From Drosophila miranda (lineage: Eukaryota > Arthropoda > Insecta > Diptera > Drosophilidae), in NCBI RefSeq assembly GCF_003369915.1, contig NC_046673.1:10152001-10216000 (forward strand): DNA of 64,000 nt. The letters are read 5' to 3'. A model generated the notes under the pieces. That model saw nothing but the letters and a program-made list of their open reading frames with translations. It ran no database searches and was not told the origin of the DNA. Positions 10,947 through 21,764 of this stretch are shown piece after piece. Position numbers and translations under genes: made by a program. Numbering within the stretch: the stretch's first letter is position 1; each line of letters starts with the position of its first letter.

Positions 10947-12044
10947 ATGGCTCCGCGCCCAACATTAGAGAAACGCCAATTGGTCATTACACATTATCAA
11001 AATGGCTTCTCATATGGCAAGATCGGAAATATGGTTAATATGGCGAGATCGTCAGTGCAATCAATTGTTACACGTTTCGTCCGAGAGAACCGGGTGTGCT
11101 ATAAGTCCAGGAAGCCACAGAATAAAATTTTTACGCAACACGAAGAAACATTGATAGTTGTAAAATATCATACCGTATCCAGTTCATTGAAGGATCTAAT
11201 TGAATATGTGGAAAAAACATTTAACAAAACGTGTAGTTTGAACACAATTCGTCGATTGCTCCGAGCGCGAGGTGTATTTAAAAATAACCTGGCGTTATCA
11301 ACCGATGAGCATAATAATAATAACAAGGACTTCTCAACCATAGAAAATAACAATAATAACCAGGACTTCTCAACCATAGAAAATAACAATAATAACCAGG
11401 ACTTCTCAACCATAGAAAATAACAATAATAACCAGGACTTTTCAATCATTGGAAATATACCGAGTCGGCTCTCGTTTGCTAAATATCATTTGTCGAAAAA
11501 CTCGGATTTTTGGGACTCTGTAATATTTACAGGCGTAGCTTCGTTTAGTCCAGTGTACTCAAAAATCGGACTTAAGGAACACCATGAGATGAAAATGAAA
11601 TACAAAGGTGGAAAACTCGTCGTTTGGAGCTGTATTTCCGCGGCTGGGATAGGAAACTTGGTGTTTTTTGATCGAAAAATTACCAAAGAGATGCATCTTT
11701 CAATACTGAAAGAAAATGTTGTCCAGCATGCCCAGAAATTTGGCATAACGAAATTTCACTACTACCAAAATAATAATATCGATCATGATGCAACTGTTCA
11801 GGACTGGACTATTTGGAAGTGTCCACACGTTATGAAACCACCTTCCTATGACTTGGACATTAATATAGTTGACAATTTATGGGAAATTTTGGATCAAAAC
11901 ATGATTAACCATTCGGTAATCGATGAAAATGACTTAAAAGCAGCACTCTCTCAGGAATGGAACAAAATAACGCCCGAAATGGTAAACAGCTTGGTTAGGA
12001 CCTTACCTAACAGACTTCAATACATAGTCGATATGGCGGGATAA
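10947..12044 (+). CDS. Tc1-like transposase-derived gene, catalytic triad lost
   Basis: Uninterrupted 365-residue frame with no introns. Residues 1-120 are the paired-like helix-turn-helix DNA-binding region of Tc1/mariner transposases (ITHYQNGFSYGKIGNMVNMARSS; later CSLNTIRRLLRARG). Residues about 123-172 are a tandem asparagine-rich repeat. Residues about 185-365 align with the Tc1 DDE catalytic core (FWDSVIFTGVASFSPVYSK; VVWSCISAAGIGNLVFFD; FHYYQNNNIDHD; INIVDNLWEILDQ). At the three catalytic places the residues are Gly196, Asn275 and Asp309 rather than Asp, Asp, Glu, with 33 instead of 34 residues between the last two. No terminal inverted repeats were found nearby. An open frame with a dead active site suggests domestication as a DNA-binding protein; recent inactivation is the alternative. 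Confidence 0.8.
   Translation: MAPRPTLEKRQLVITHYQNGFSYGKIGNMVNMARSSVQSIVTRFVRENRVCYKSRKPQNKIFTQHEETLIVVKYHTVSSSLKDLIEYVEKTFNKTCSLNTIRRLLRARGVFKNNLALSTDEHNNNNKDFSTIENNNNNQDFSTIENNNNNQDFSTIENNNNNQDFSIIGNIPSRLSFAKYHLSKNSDFWDSVIFTGVASFSPVYSKIGLKEHHEMKMKYKGGKLVVWSCISAAGIGNLVFFDRKITKEMHLSILKENVVQHAQKFGITKFHYYQNNNIDHDATVQDWTIWKCPHVMKPPSYDLDINIVDNLWEILDQNMINHSVIDENDLKAALSQEWNKITPEMVNSLVRTLPNRLQYIVDMAG
11312..11452 (+). repeat. In-frame 36 bp minisatellite
   Basis: Three to four copies of a 36 bp unit, each coding ENNNNNQDFSTI (first copy HNNNNKDFSTI, last ending DFSII). Because the period is a multiple of three the frame is kept. The repeat lies between the DNA-binding and catalytic-like halves of the transposase-derived protein, as a flexible linker. 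Confidence 0.9.
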
Positions 12045-12900
12045 CCGATCCCTGGTGGAACATTAAACAATTTTCAATATCATTTCGTTTACATACATAC
12101 CATTAATTAAGAACGTAAATTACACACTATAATTTAAGAAACTAAAGCACTGCGACCTTTGAAAGCGTGTCGACAATTTTTTTGTTCTTTTTTTACAGAC
12201 GTATGACGTTTGATCTCTTAAATAAGAAGATTTTTGTTTTTTTTTTTACTTATAAACTACCTAGTATATATAGAAATATATGAAGTCTTTTTTTTTAATT
12301 TCAAAAAATACTTCGACTTTATTTCTGCGTGTTGGAAGATAAGGTTTATGGAGGGGAGGGGAAAAATACATATGTACATGAATAAATTCTTGAGAAAGAG
12401 CCAAAAACAAAGTCGATCCTGCTGTGTCCGTCCCTATGGGCCGCCAGTTATGCATGCATGCATCTATCTAATATATATAATAGTTTTGGCTACCCCACAC
12501 ACTCCCCAGTACGGCTATAAATAAACATTTGTATGCTGCAATTCAAGTTTGTGCCGTATCAAAATAATATTTTGATATATTTTATTTTGTATCGGGTGAA
12601 AAATTCTAAAATGAAAAAAATGGCGCCTTCTTTATTTCTGGGTACTTATGGCACCCGTCCATAAAGTTTCCAGCAGAAAGCGTAAGGTGTGTTGCCTCTT
12701 ATTTCGTAGGGACAATGCTTCCGGGGTTCATGCATAGTTCAAAAAGAAAATAACAAAAATTTTGCTTCACTATACAATTTACCAACGCGTTAGGGTTCGA
12801 ATAACCCCAGCAGATAGCTGCAATCCAGCGATTCGGTTGCATCTTTGGCATAATTTACACATTTATATACATCTAGAAGGAGTGGGGTATGGCAGCGACG
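12045..12900. other. Intergenic, no gene recognised
   Basis: AT-rich DNA with homopolymer runs. A short perfect inverted repeat (TATCAAAAT / ATTTTGATA) lies at about 12558-12579. No coding signature, and no terminal repeat matching the upstream flank of the transposase-derived gene was seen. Confidence 0.4.
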
Positions 12901-14403
12901 CTAGTTGAACTTGTCGCACTTCCCTGGGGCCGAGTCCAAGCCATGGGCGGCTGCCGTTGTCCTCCGATTGTGTGGTATCGCGAGAAGCGCCTCATTGTGT
13001 TGGTCGACGTTGTAATGGTAGAAGAAGGACTTGCCGTACTCGAAGGATGAAATCATGATTGCACAGGCGGGCGCCACCTTGAAGAGGCGCGGTCCAAGTC
13101 CAGCGAAAATGCCGCGTACACCGCCCAGGCGATAAATGCTAGACAGGCGAGCCATCACCGACTTTGTGGCCACGCTTCTGGGTGGATTATCTGCCGTAAT
13201 GCAAACCGAACCATTGTCAATGCGTGAGGAGCTTGTTGCAGCGCCCGAGATAGCAATAGGTTTACCTGAGAAAATAAACTTCTCGCCAAATTCGATTTGT
13301 TCGTGGGTTTTGATCACATCAAACGGTGTGGTAACCATGGCAGCGACCTAAAATGTTTAACGTTCAATTAATTACCACTAGTTCGAATCTCAATACTTTG
13401 TAGCAACTTTGATTGACATACCGATCCCGATATTGCTCCCGCTGTGAAACTGAAGCCAAACGTTGGTTCGACCACATTAAAGATGCTTTTAAGGTACTCA
13501 TAGCAGGTCCAGTAGATGCCCGAAAATGGGACGTCCCGTAGTATTGTTGGCGGCAGTCCACGCCACAGTCCAAGAAGTCCCTGCGACTGTACAACCTGGC
13601 GGATAGTGCCAAACATTTCGGCGTGCGTCATCTTCTGAGACTGCATTTTGGTGCGTATCAATTCTACAGGACTGACGCAGGTCACGGCCAGAATGCGAGC
13701 TGTCACGCCAGCCAGCAAGGGAACAAGCATTGGAATGTCACGGACATCGGATGAGTCTTGAACTGGGTCCAGGTTCAGCAAGTATTTGTAATGGAAGTCG
13801 GTAAAGCGAGCTTTCAACTGTTCGTAGGCCACAAAGTAGATGATGGTCGAGGGCAAGGCCGAGATGAGCGTAGGACTGAGTCCAGACCATAGCGAACCAA
13901 TTCCCTCTGCGCGACTTATCTTAATAAACGCGTCCTGCAAAATCACAGAAAACTTGTTAATACTGCACACACTAGACTGTGCTATCTATTGTATACTTAC
14001 AATGGTGCCAGAAAAGTGCGGAGCAGGCTTGGACAGTGTCGGGCTTGGCGTGCCAGGACCGCATGGACAGATGTGATCCATGAGGCCGTTGCAATATAGG
14101 AAGCATTTATTCGAAAGCAGGGCCGACTGTTGAGCCTGCAAGCGTGTCTTGATCACATCCAAGGGTGTCACTGCAATAATTAAAATCATGAATACCAACA
14201 GCTCAACAGTTTCTGGAACATTACACAAACTTACTAAAGCAGGCGGTGACCATGGCGCCAGTGCAGGCCGATGCTACTTGCTGAAGGGGTCGTATGCGAA
14301 ATCTGGGATCTGTCATTTTGGCCTTCGAATGGGTTTGCGCCGGTAGTACTCCACATAAGCCTGCCGCGGCCGCAAAAGCCCCACTCGATTCCCTCATGGG
14401 CAT
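12901..14403 (-). CDS. shawn: Mitochondrial carrier, SLC25A39/40 type (shawn)
   Basis: Exons 14403-14235, 14170-14001, 13934-13422 and 13347-12901 give 1299 nt, 432 residues. Three mitochondrial-carrier repeats with PX(D/E)XX(K/R)X(K/R)-type signatures: TPLDVIKTRLQAQ, SPVELIRTKMQSQ and TPFDVIKTHEQIE. The family-typical ILRDVPFSGIYW and ACAIMISSFEYGK are present. SLC25A39 and SLC25A40 import glutathione into mitochondria; fly shawn and Tyler are their homologues. The C-terminal extension after FEYGK (about 45 residues) and a long insertion after TPFDVIKTHEQIE are not conserved. It lies head-to-tail with a paralogue (14866-16263) of similar intron pattern, so the two arose by tandem duplication. 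Confidence 0.9.
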
Positions 14404-14865
14404 GGTTTTAATTGTACGCGAGTCAATGAGTTCTGTTCTTCTGTAAGCTGATTATATGTGAAGTTGTGTGTTTGCGCACGTTGTCGCGTTGCTATTGTCA
14501 TCTATTGTACAAAACCGGCAATCAGGCAAGCCTCTTAATCATTGTGAAATAGCTTCCAGGTCAAAAATAAAATATCTTGTCCAACCGATTTGATTCATTT
14601 CGATTCCGTACATTCCCATGGTGATGATGCCGAACAGCTGTTGCCATGTGACCGGACTATCGATTGGCACAGTCGATACTATTTTGCCTTTTTTAAAAAA
14701 AGCTTGGGTACATTTTTAACTGATAAAACATTACCGTCGTGACAACTTTGGTATAATTGATCCTACTTTTGTATGAAACTTCACCTAAAAACCTTCAAGC
14801 TTCGCTTGAGCCTCACCATTCGACATAAAAACGCTAACGTCTAGGCGCCTGAGACACCTTCCAGT
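14404..14865. other. Spacer between the two carrier genes
   Basis: 462 bp without coding signature. It should contain the shawn 5' UTR and promoter and the Tyler 3' UTR. A GACTATCGATTGGCACAGTCGAT stretch near 14653 has two ATCGAT-like (DRE half) sites. Confidence 0.4.
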
Positions 14866-16263
14866 TTACTTCATATCGAGGTTATGGTGAGAAAAGAAGG
14901 CTTTGCTGTATTCAAACGTTGAAATCATGATGGCGCAGGCTGGCACCACGCGCAGGATGCGAGGCATAACGCCCATGTAGAGCCCACGGACGCCTTGCTT
15001 GCGGTAGATCTCTGCGAGGCGTGAGAAGACCGACGGTCTGGCTTTTTCTGCATTTTTTGTTTTGCCTCCTGACGACAAATCTTTATAGAGAACATCCTGG
15101 CCCAGCTCAATCTGCGTGTGCGTCGTGATCAAATCGAACGGCATCGTCACGAAGGTAGCCAGCTGGAAAGGACAGGAAAGGACACAATCAAGCAACGTGG
15201 GCTAAAATTCTCACACCACCACCCACCGCTCCGGACACTGCACCCGAAAAAAAGCTGAACCAAAACGTAGGCTCAGTCACGGCAAAGCTCCGTTTTATTG
15301 ACTCATACGTCGCCCAGTACGTTCCAGAAAAGGGCGCGTCCCGCATTACTGTGGGCGGCCAACCGCGCCAGAGGCCCAGCACGCCGTGCTGTCGCACCAG
15401 GGTGCGCATCACTCGCCACAGCTCCTCGTATGTTATGTAGCCCGATTGCATCTTGATGCGGACCATCTCAATTGGCGTGATTGCCGTTACGACTATGGTG
15501 CGCGAGCAAATGCCGGAGGCCATTGGAACAAAATACGGCACCGCCAAAGGTGCATGTGCCAAATCAAATGACCCCTTATGGCCTGTCTCCACTGTTTGAC
15601 TGCTTTGACGGGAGTTCGTGTAGAGTTTGGAGAACGAGCTGTTCAGGTACTCGTAGGTGAGGAAGTAGATAATTGTGGAAGGCAGGGCCGATATGAGTGT
15701 GGGACTCAGGCCAGACCAGAGGCCGGCAATTCCGCTGCCGCACACTATTTTAAGTAGCGCATCCTGTGGCATATCAGAATTAGATACCAGAGAGCAATCA
15801 TGCCATGCAATCACCATTTTCTGTCGCACTTACCATGGCCCCGCGTAGCGGACGCATGTTGTTGATGTCCCTTCCGGGTTTTGGCACGCATTCGGTGTTC
15901 CGTTTGCAGACATGCGTCATCAGGCCATTGTGGAAAACGTAGCACATCTTGGAGATAGTCGGCTTATGGCGCATCGCATGCTGGGTCTGGACCCGAGTCT
16001 TTACCACCTCCAAGGGCGTCACTGGAGGTTAGCGTGCACGAACGTAAGATGTAATATCATAGCCACTACGCGAGCTTTGCATATTCAAGACAAGACCTCT
16101 ACTCACCCACAATTGTCGTAATGAGTCCGCCGATGAGTGCGGATATAACATATTCCATGGGTTTGATCTGGTATCGCGGCTCCTGATTTGGAATCTGTGC
16201 CGGTAGATGCACCGGAACTTCCTCCACCTCCATTCCCCCCATGCGCGTATCCCCTTTCCCCAT
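14866..16263 (-). CDS. Tyler: Mitochondrial carrier, SLC25A39/40 type (Tyler)
   Basis: Four exons on the minus strand: 16263 to about 16107, 16021-15834, 15763-15227 and 15162-14866, about 392 residues. Start MGKGDTRMGGMEVEEVPVHL. Carrier signatures TPLEVVKTRVQTQ, TPIEMVRIKMQSG and MPFDLITTHTQIE are in order; the last repeat has a diverged signature compared with shawn. VMRDAPFSGTYWATYE and ACAIMISTFEYSK are conserved. Predicted role is import across the inner mitochondrial membrane, with glutathione the known substrate of vertebrate homologues. Intron positions match shawn, supporting tandem duplication. The end of exon 1 is uncertain by one base. Confidence 0.9.
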
Positions 16264-16539
16264 CTTTCACTCGATCTGTAAATTTTGTTGGTCGGGACTT
16301 TTCCCCAACTTTATATCTCAGGCCGTACGACAGCCGTCACCCATTCAATCGCTTCATATAACTGAGAGACTAAGCTCTTATTTGGGTAAAGCTACAAAAA
16401 ATGTGGTTTCCTAAAATGTATTATATTATTCCCAAAGCATCTTGATTTGGACATAGAAAAATAGGCACTTTTGATCTCTCTCCACAGCTATCTCAGTTTT
16501 GAAGGTAGCTAACCAGCCGCCAGCCACCAGTTTATGTTC

Positions 16540-16570
16540 TTCGAGACTGGGATGGGATGGGATGGGTTTT
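16540..16570 (+). repeat. GGGAT microsatellite
   Basis: Short run of GGGAT pentamers; a related run lies at about 16845-16871 in the HspB8 3' region. Confidence 0.6.
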
Positions 16571-16881
16571 CTTTTGAGGAAACTACTATGTAGAATACAG
16601 TCCGAGTGCGAATACGACAAAAATGATTACGTTTAATTGCGAAAATTATAAATATGAATTAATTTAATCATTTAATCAAATTTAATAATAATTTGCATTA
16701 CATTTAAGTTAATTATGAGTAGTAAGTCAGTATCATATTATAGCTTTAAGTCAGAACCAAAAAAGTTAATCATTTTGATAGGATAATCCAATATTATCGG
16801 CGTGACGATCTGATCTGATCCTTCATCTCTCGCGCCGGAAGGTGGTATGGGATTGGATGGGATGGGATGGTTTGATGGCCT

Positions 16882-19800
16882 TTACTTGTGCGCAATAGGA
16901 ATCAATGTCTCGCCGGCGGTGAGGGCTGGCAACGGCGCATCCACTGTTAGCACTCCGTCCTTGCTGAGGGACGAACGGATGGACTCGGGATTCACGCCCT
17001 TGGGCAGTAGAAATTCACGGTTATATTCTCTGTATACGCTCTTTGTGTCCGACTTCTCTTCGTGCTTGGCATGTACCTAAGCGAAAAACAAATTCATAAT
17101 TAGCAAGGCAACACAAGAAGCCGAATATCCTCTTGTGCTTACCAATAGCTTCTGGTCAACGGTCTTCACAACAATTTCCTCGGGCGCATACTGGCTGACG
17201 TCGAAGCGGAGCTTTAGCACTTTGTTGTCGCCCTCATCCTGCAACCAGACAATAGAAGGTTAGATCGAAGTCAAACCAAAATCGAAGCGAGCAATGGCAT
17301 GGATGTACGTACCTGTATCAAGGGTGAACTGATGTCGGACACGTAGTTCTGTTGCTTGGGGATTCGCGATGGCAGCGCCGAGTTTGTCGTTGAGCTAAAA
17401 TAATAACATAAGCCAATAGAAAAGTTGCAAATCAATCAAATTAAATGAAAACAAATAGTTTAAAATCAAAATAATTATCCACACTGGGAGGGGGAGTAGG
17501 AGGGAATTTTTTCGTTTTTTGGTGTGTGCGAAAAGTGTTGTGGAATGTGCGCCTAAAAACTATTTCCTTACAATATTTTCGATCAAGTTATAAAATTAAA
17601 AATAAAACCTGAATTTAATGTGCGTCCGTTTTTTGAGTACACTGGAGGCCACTCATGGATCAGCTGATAGAAGAATTCAATTGGTAGCACAATCAAATAA
17701 TAAATATATGTACATACTATGTATGTATGTATAAAGGAAGACTACAATCAAGTGATGCAAATGTGGTTTCGAAAAGTTATTCTGGGCTTCACTCGGCAAT
17801 TGTCGAATATTGTACATATATGTATATGTGTTTTCGTTTTTATTTGTTGTGCAGGGGAAATAAATATACATTTACATATGTATGCAAATCAATCTCTAGT
17901 GTGGTGTAACTTATTATTAGACACGAAAACTAAATACAACGAAAACTAAAGAAATGATGAACATTTAAACCATTAAAAACAGAAACAAAAAAATAACCTT
18001 TTTTAGTTAGATATTTCTTGTACCTGGTTGTTGTTGTAGTTTTTTTGGTAGAGCTTTTGTTCGATAGAAGACGAGATTATCATAGTTATATAAAATGATT
18101 GCGGTAAATTAATTCATTTCAAGCAGCATGTAAGGCGATAAAAAGAACGGGAAATATAGAATTATAGCAATCAAGATAAATACACATCTTCATACACATA
18201 CATCTACATATAGATATATGCAAATATATTTACTGATCGATTAGTAGAGGGCAACAGTACAAGATTTCGAGAAACTCCATGGGTAATCATGTGTACATAC
18301 ATACATATATTGAATGTATGTACTTTGCGCTTTTTTTTCGCACTCACACCATGTCAGAATGGCCGATCCAATTTCACCGACTAGCGCCAGCTAGCGACGC
18401 ACCTGTGCGGGAGAAACTCATGTGCATGTGTACATGTATGTGGAAAATACATATGTATGTGTGTGCGAGTCGTGGCCGAGCACTTACGCTACAATCCCCT
18501 CCACCTCTCCGTACCGATTCACGTCGAGCTTATCAGTCGAACCGTTGGTTGGTCTCTCTTGGATGGCGCCGACCTTGCTGGGAGTGCGAGGCTAATGATC
18601 GCCTGTACAGGGGCAGACCAAGGTGAATTTAGTAATAAGGTGACGTCTCTCGGCTCTCAGAGAGACAATCGCTAGAAAGCGATGGCCGAAGTTTGCATGC
18701 ATACTGACAGACGGCTGGTCAGCAGATTTGGCGACGGCGTCACCCTATTACTAACTCATCTTGCGCAGTCATGTGCAAAAAAGTTGACCAAACCTGTCGC
18801 GCGAATGAACAATCCAATACCCGTTAGATTGGGACTGCTCGAGGCGTCTAATCAACAGGGAAGGAGAATTAGGAAAAGGGAATGGCAATATCAGAGGCAG
18901 AGACAATCACCTGCAAAAACGGTAATGGTGCCTCTCGCTACACTCGAACTGGCACACACACACACACACACACGGGCGCCCTATTCTCTTGGCGGACCTG
19001 ACAAATACACACACACACACACACCAGCATGCTGGCACTGGCATTCGGTGTGTTGGCAAGAGTGTGAGTGTGCCATGTTCTCGTGCCTCTATCTCTCCGG
19101 CATCCGATGGTGATGTCATGCATATTTTTTCGTTATTGAAAATCCAAACGCAAGGAAATTAATGAAACGGGAAAGGGAAGAGACATGAGAAGAACGGGCG
19201 TAAATAAAACTGCGTTATTTTTGTTGTTTCCCCTCTAAGCTCGAATTTGTGGAAATGTGTGTGTGTCTGTGTGTGTGTCAGCACATGGTTGCAGGGTACA
19301 AATTGTATGTAAATATTGATTACTGGCAACAAAATACCGATCATGTCAAAAAATTATCATGATATCATCTTCTCTCGTTCATTATCATCATCAGCATCGC
19401 AGCGAATAATGGCAAGTATGTAAATCATTCATACATACATATGTATACATACTTGTGTATGTACATAGTTGTGTGCTCATTCTCCCTTGCACTCCGTACC
19501 CACAGCGTGCACGATGATATTTTAACGTGAATGGTTGTAGGAGGATATATTTATATTTATTTATGGATGTGAACTATGTACTATGTACATGGCTAAGATC
19601 GATATTCCCTGTATTTATACATTTCGAAAGCTGGTAACAAATATTTATTTGTATTCACCACTCTATCTGTCTGTGTAACGTACAATTGTGCGGCTCGTGG
19701 GGATCCGACGGAATCTGCTGATCGAATCAATTGATTTTCAAATTCAATTGAATCGCTAAAAGCGCTTGTGGTAACTAAATGCGGGGGCGCTACCGGCTAT

Positions 19801-21764
19801 GCGGTTTATATTGAATTGAATTGAACAGGTCCCGATAGGTGCTTCTCAATGCACGACTCAGCTGAATGGACAAAACGGGTGGCGGATTGAATCAATTACT
19901 TTCAATTTGGGTTAAGTACAAAAGATCGAAGAGCGAGGCAGCTTTTGAGGCCAAAATGTCTGGACATTCACCGAAACAATTCAAAATATATTTGTATCGA
20001 ATCGGTTTTGTGTTTACATAGAAACATACACATGTATGTTCTGCTATGAACATCTGACACAAATTTTTTAAATCAGAATAAGAATTATTTTGGCGTAGAG
20101 TGGACAAAGTATTTGGAAATTGCGGGGGCTAGTGTGCTATCCCTGTTAAACGATTCGGGACTTGGGCTCTGTGAGTCATCCCATTAGCCTGGTGCTTATT
20201 TATCGACGACACGCCACAGTCGCTGATGCCAAAGGTCGCCACGCATCAATAATTTGTTTTAATAGTCTCCGTCGCCACCCAGCGCACCTGCAGGCAGAGC
20301 CACAAACAGAGTATGTATGTATGTATGTTGGGAGATGCACAGGTGGGGCTACGTGAACAAACCAATTTGGGTTAATTTCCTTTTGTTAAAAACTTTGCTT
20401 TCGGTCGGCCTCCGCGAAAGTTGAGCAGCGGTGGGTGCGTTGGTAGGGAGTCGTACGCTCGGAGTCCGTTTGCCATGTCCTGCAGACAAGGTTTGTTTTG
20501 GACTGGAGCCTAGATTTTTGATGTGGTCATGCAAATGAAGTGGCATCCACGGCAACGCCAATATCAACAACAGCTAGCGAGCAACAGTACACACATCCAT
20601 ATGTATGTATGTCGATTATGTCATGGGTCGAGGTCGGAAGCAAGAAAGCCAGAGATGCTCGTGTCCGTGTCGACATCATTTCTTGCTTGACGTGAGCTCT
20701 TAAAACATTTTTGCATCTTTTTTTAAACTGTAGTGGCAGCATTGTCTTTTTGTTTAGTGAATATTCAAATTTAAATCATATTTACACACGTGTATATGTA
20801 TCCACACAGACACGCACCTCAGGATGAGCATTTCTGCCATGGCCAGACTATGGCTGCACACATACACACACACATGAACATGTAGAAGGCTGCGATGTTA
20901 GAGAATTCCGTTATGCCCCATAACAGCGGTTGCATAAACAGAAGCTCCCCGGGGGGACCAGGTCGTTTGCTAGCCAGAGATGGGGCCGTTCATCGCAAGA
21001 GGGATCGTAGGTATACATATATAAATTTCGGTGATCGGATATATCATATGGCAACCCACAAAACGCCTTTGAACTGCGTGGGTGGGTTGTGATCTGCACT
21101 CGTGATGGCGGGTGTAACGCCAAATACATTTGGGGTTAGACAGTTGTTCGGGGGGGCAGAGACTGCAACGGATAATTTAGACTGATGACTCATCCTCCCC
21201 CAGAGCCAAGTGGCAAGAAAAAAGAAAAGGCCTTGCCTTGCCTTGCCTTAGCCAAGTGTGTGTATGTATTCCAGAGAACGAGAAGGTCGGGGTGGTGGCA
21301 ATGTGGCAAGATGTGTGCCTATATTTAGTGCCAAGAAAATATGAGATGAGTTCGCGTCGGCCGACGAGCGGCGAGAAACCGGCCACCGATAATGTAGCAC
21401 AAGATACATTGCTGCCAGGCAGGCAGCGTAGAGACCAAAAGTGCTAACGAAACCTTTGAAAATACACACGCACATATACACTTGTAAACATGTACATATG
21501 TATGTACGCTGATATCTGTACGATTATATTTGGTTAGCGTGCCCGGCACCCCAGATCCATGAAAATCCAAAACCGTGGCGCTCACCTTGTGGACTCGAAA
21601 AAGTTTGCCTCCCGGTTCATCAGCTCGTGGCGGAACTTGGCCATCTCCTCCTCCATTTTGCGCATCTCGGAATCGAATCTTTCCCGAATATTGCTAAACT
21701 CCGTATCGATGACGCTGAAGTCGCCCAGTTTGATGGGGATATTCCTCTTATTGGCTTCGGCCAT
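16882..21764 (-). CDS. HspB8: Small heat-shock protein HspB8 (CG14207)
   Basis: Exons 21764-21586, 17394-17313, 17238-17143 and 17076-16882, 552 nt, 183 residues. Start MAEANKRNIPIKLGDFSVID. The alpha-crystallin domain spans about residues 85-170 (NKVLKLRFDVSQYAPEEIVV, YREYNREFLLPKGVN, SIRSSLSKDGVLTVDAPLP) and the C-terminus ends in TLIPIAHK, carrying an I-P-I motif. HspB8 pairs with Starvin/BAG3 in chaperone-assisted autophagy, notably in muscle. The frame crosses each junction cleanly (ESTS at the first). The first intron is 4191 bp, very long for this region, and full of CA and ATGTATGT repeats. No canonical heat-shock element was found in the first 250 bp upstream. Confidence 0.94.
18952..19280. 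repeat. CA/GT microsatellites in HspB8 intron 1
   Basis: CA runs at about 18953-18973 and 19008-19023 and a GT-rich run at about 19255-19279. They produce threonine/histidine or cysteine/valine pseudo-frames with no coding value. Confidence 0.8.

Noticed and set aside
18682-19119. Frames rich in threonine-histidine or cysteine-valine
   Set aside because: They lie within HspB8 intron 1 and follow the CA/GT microsatellites.
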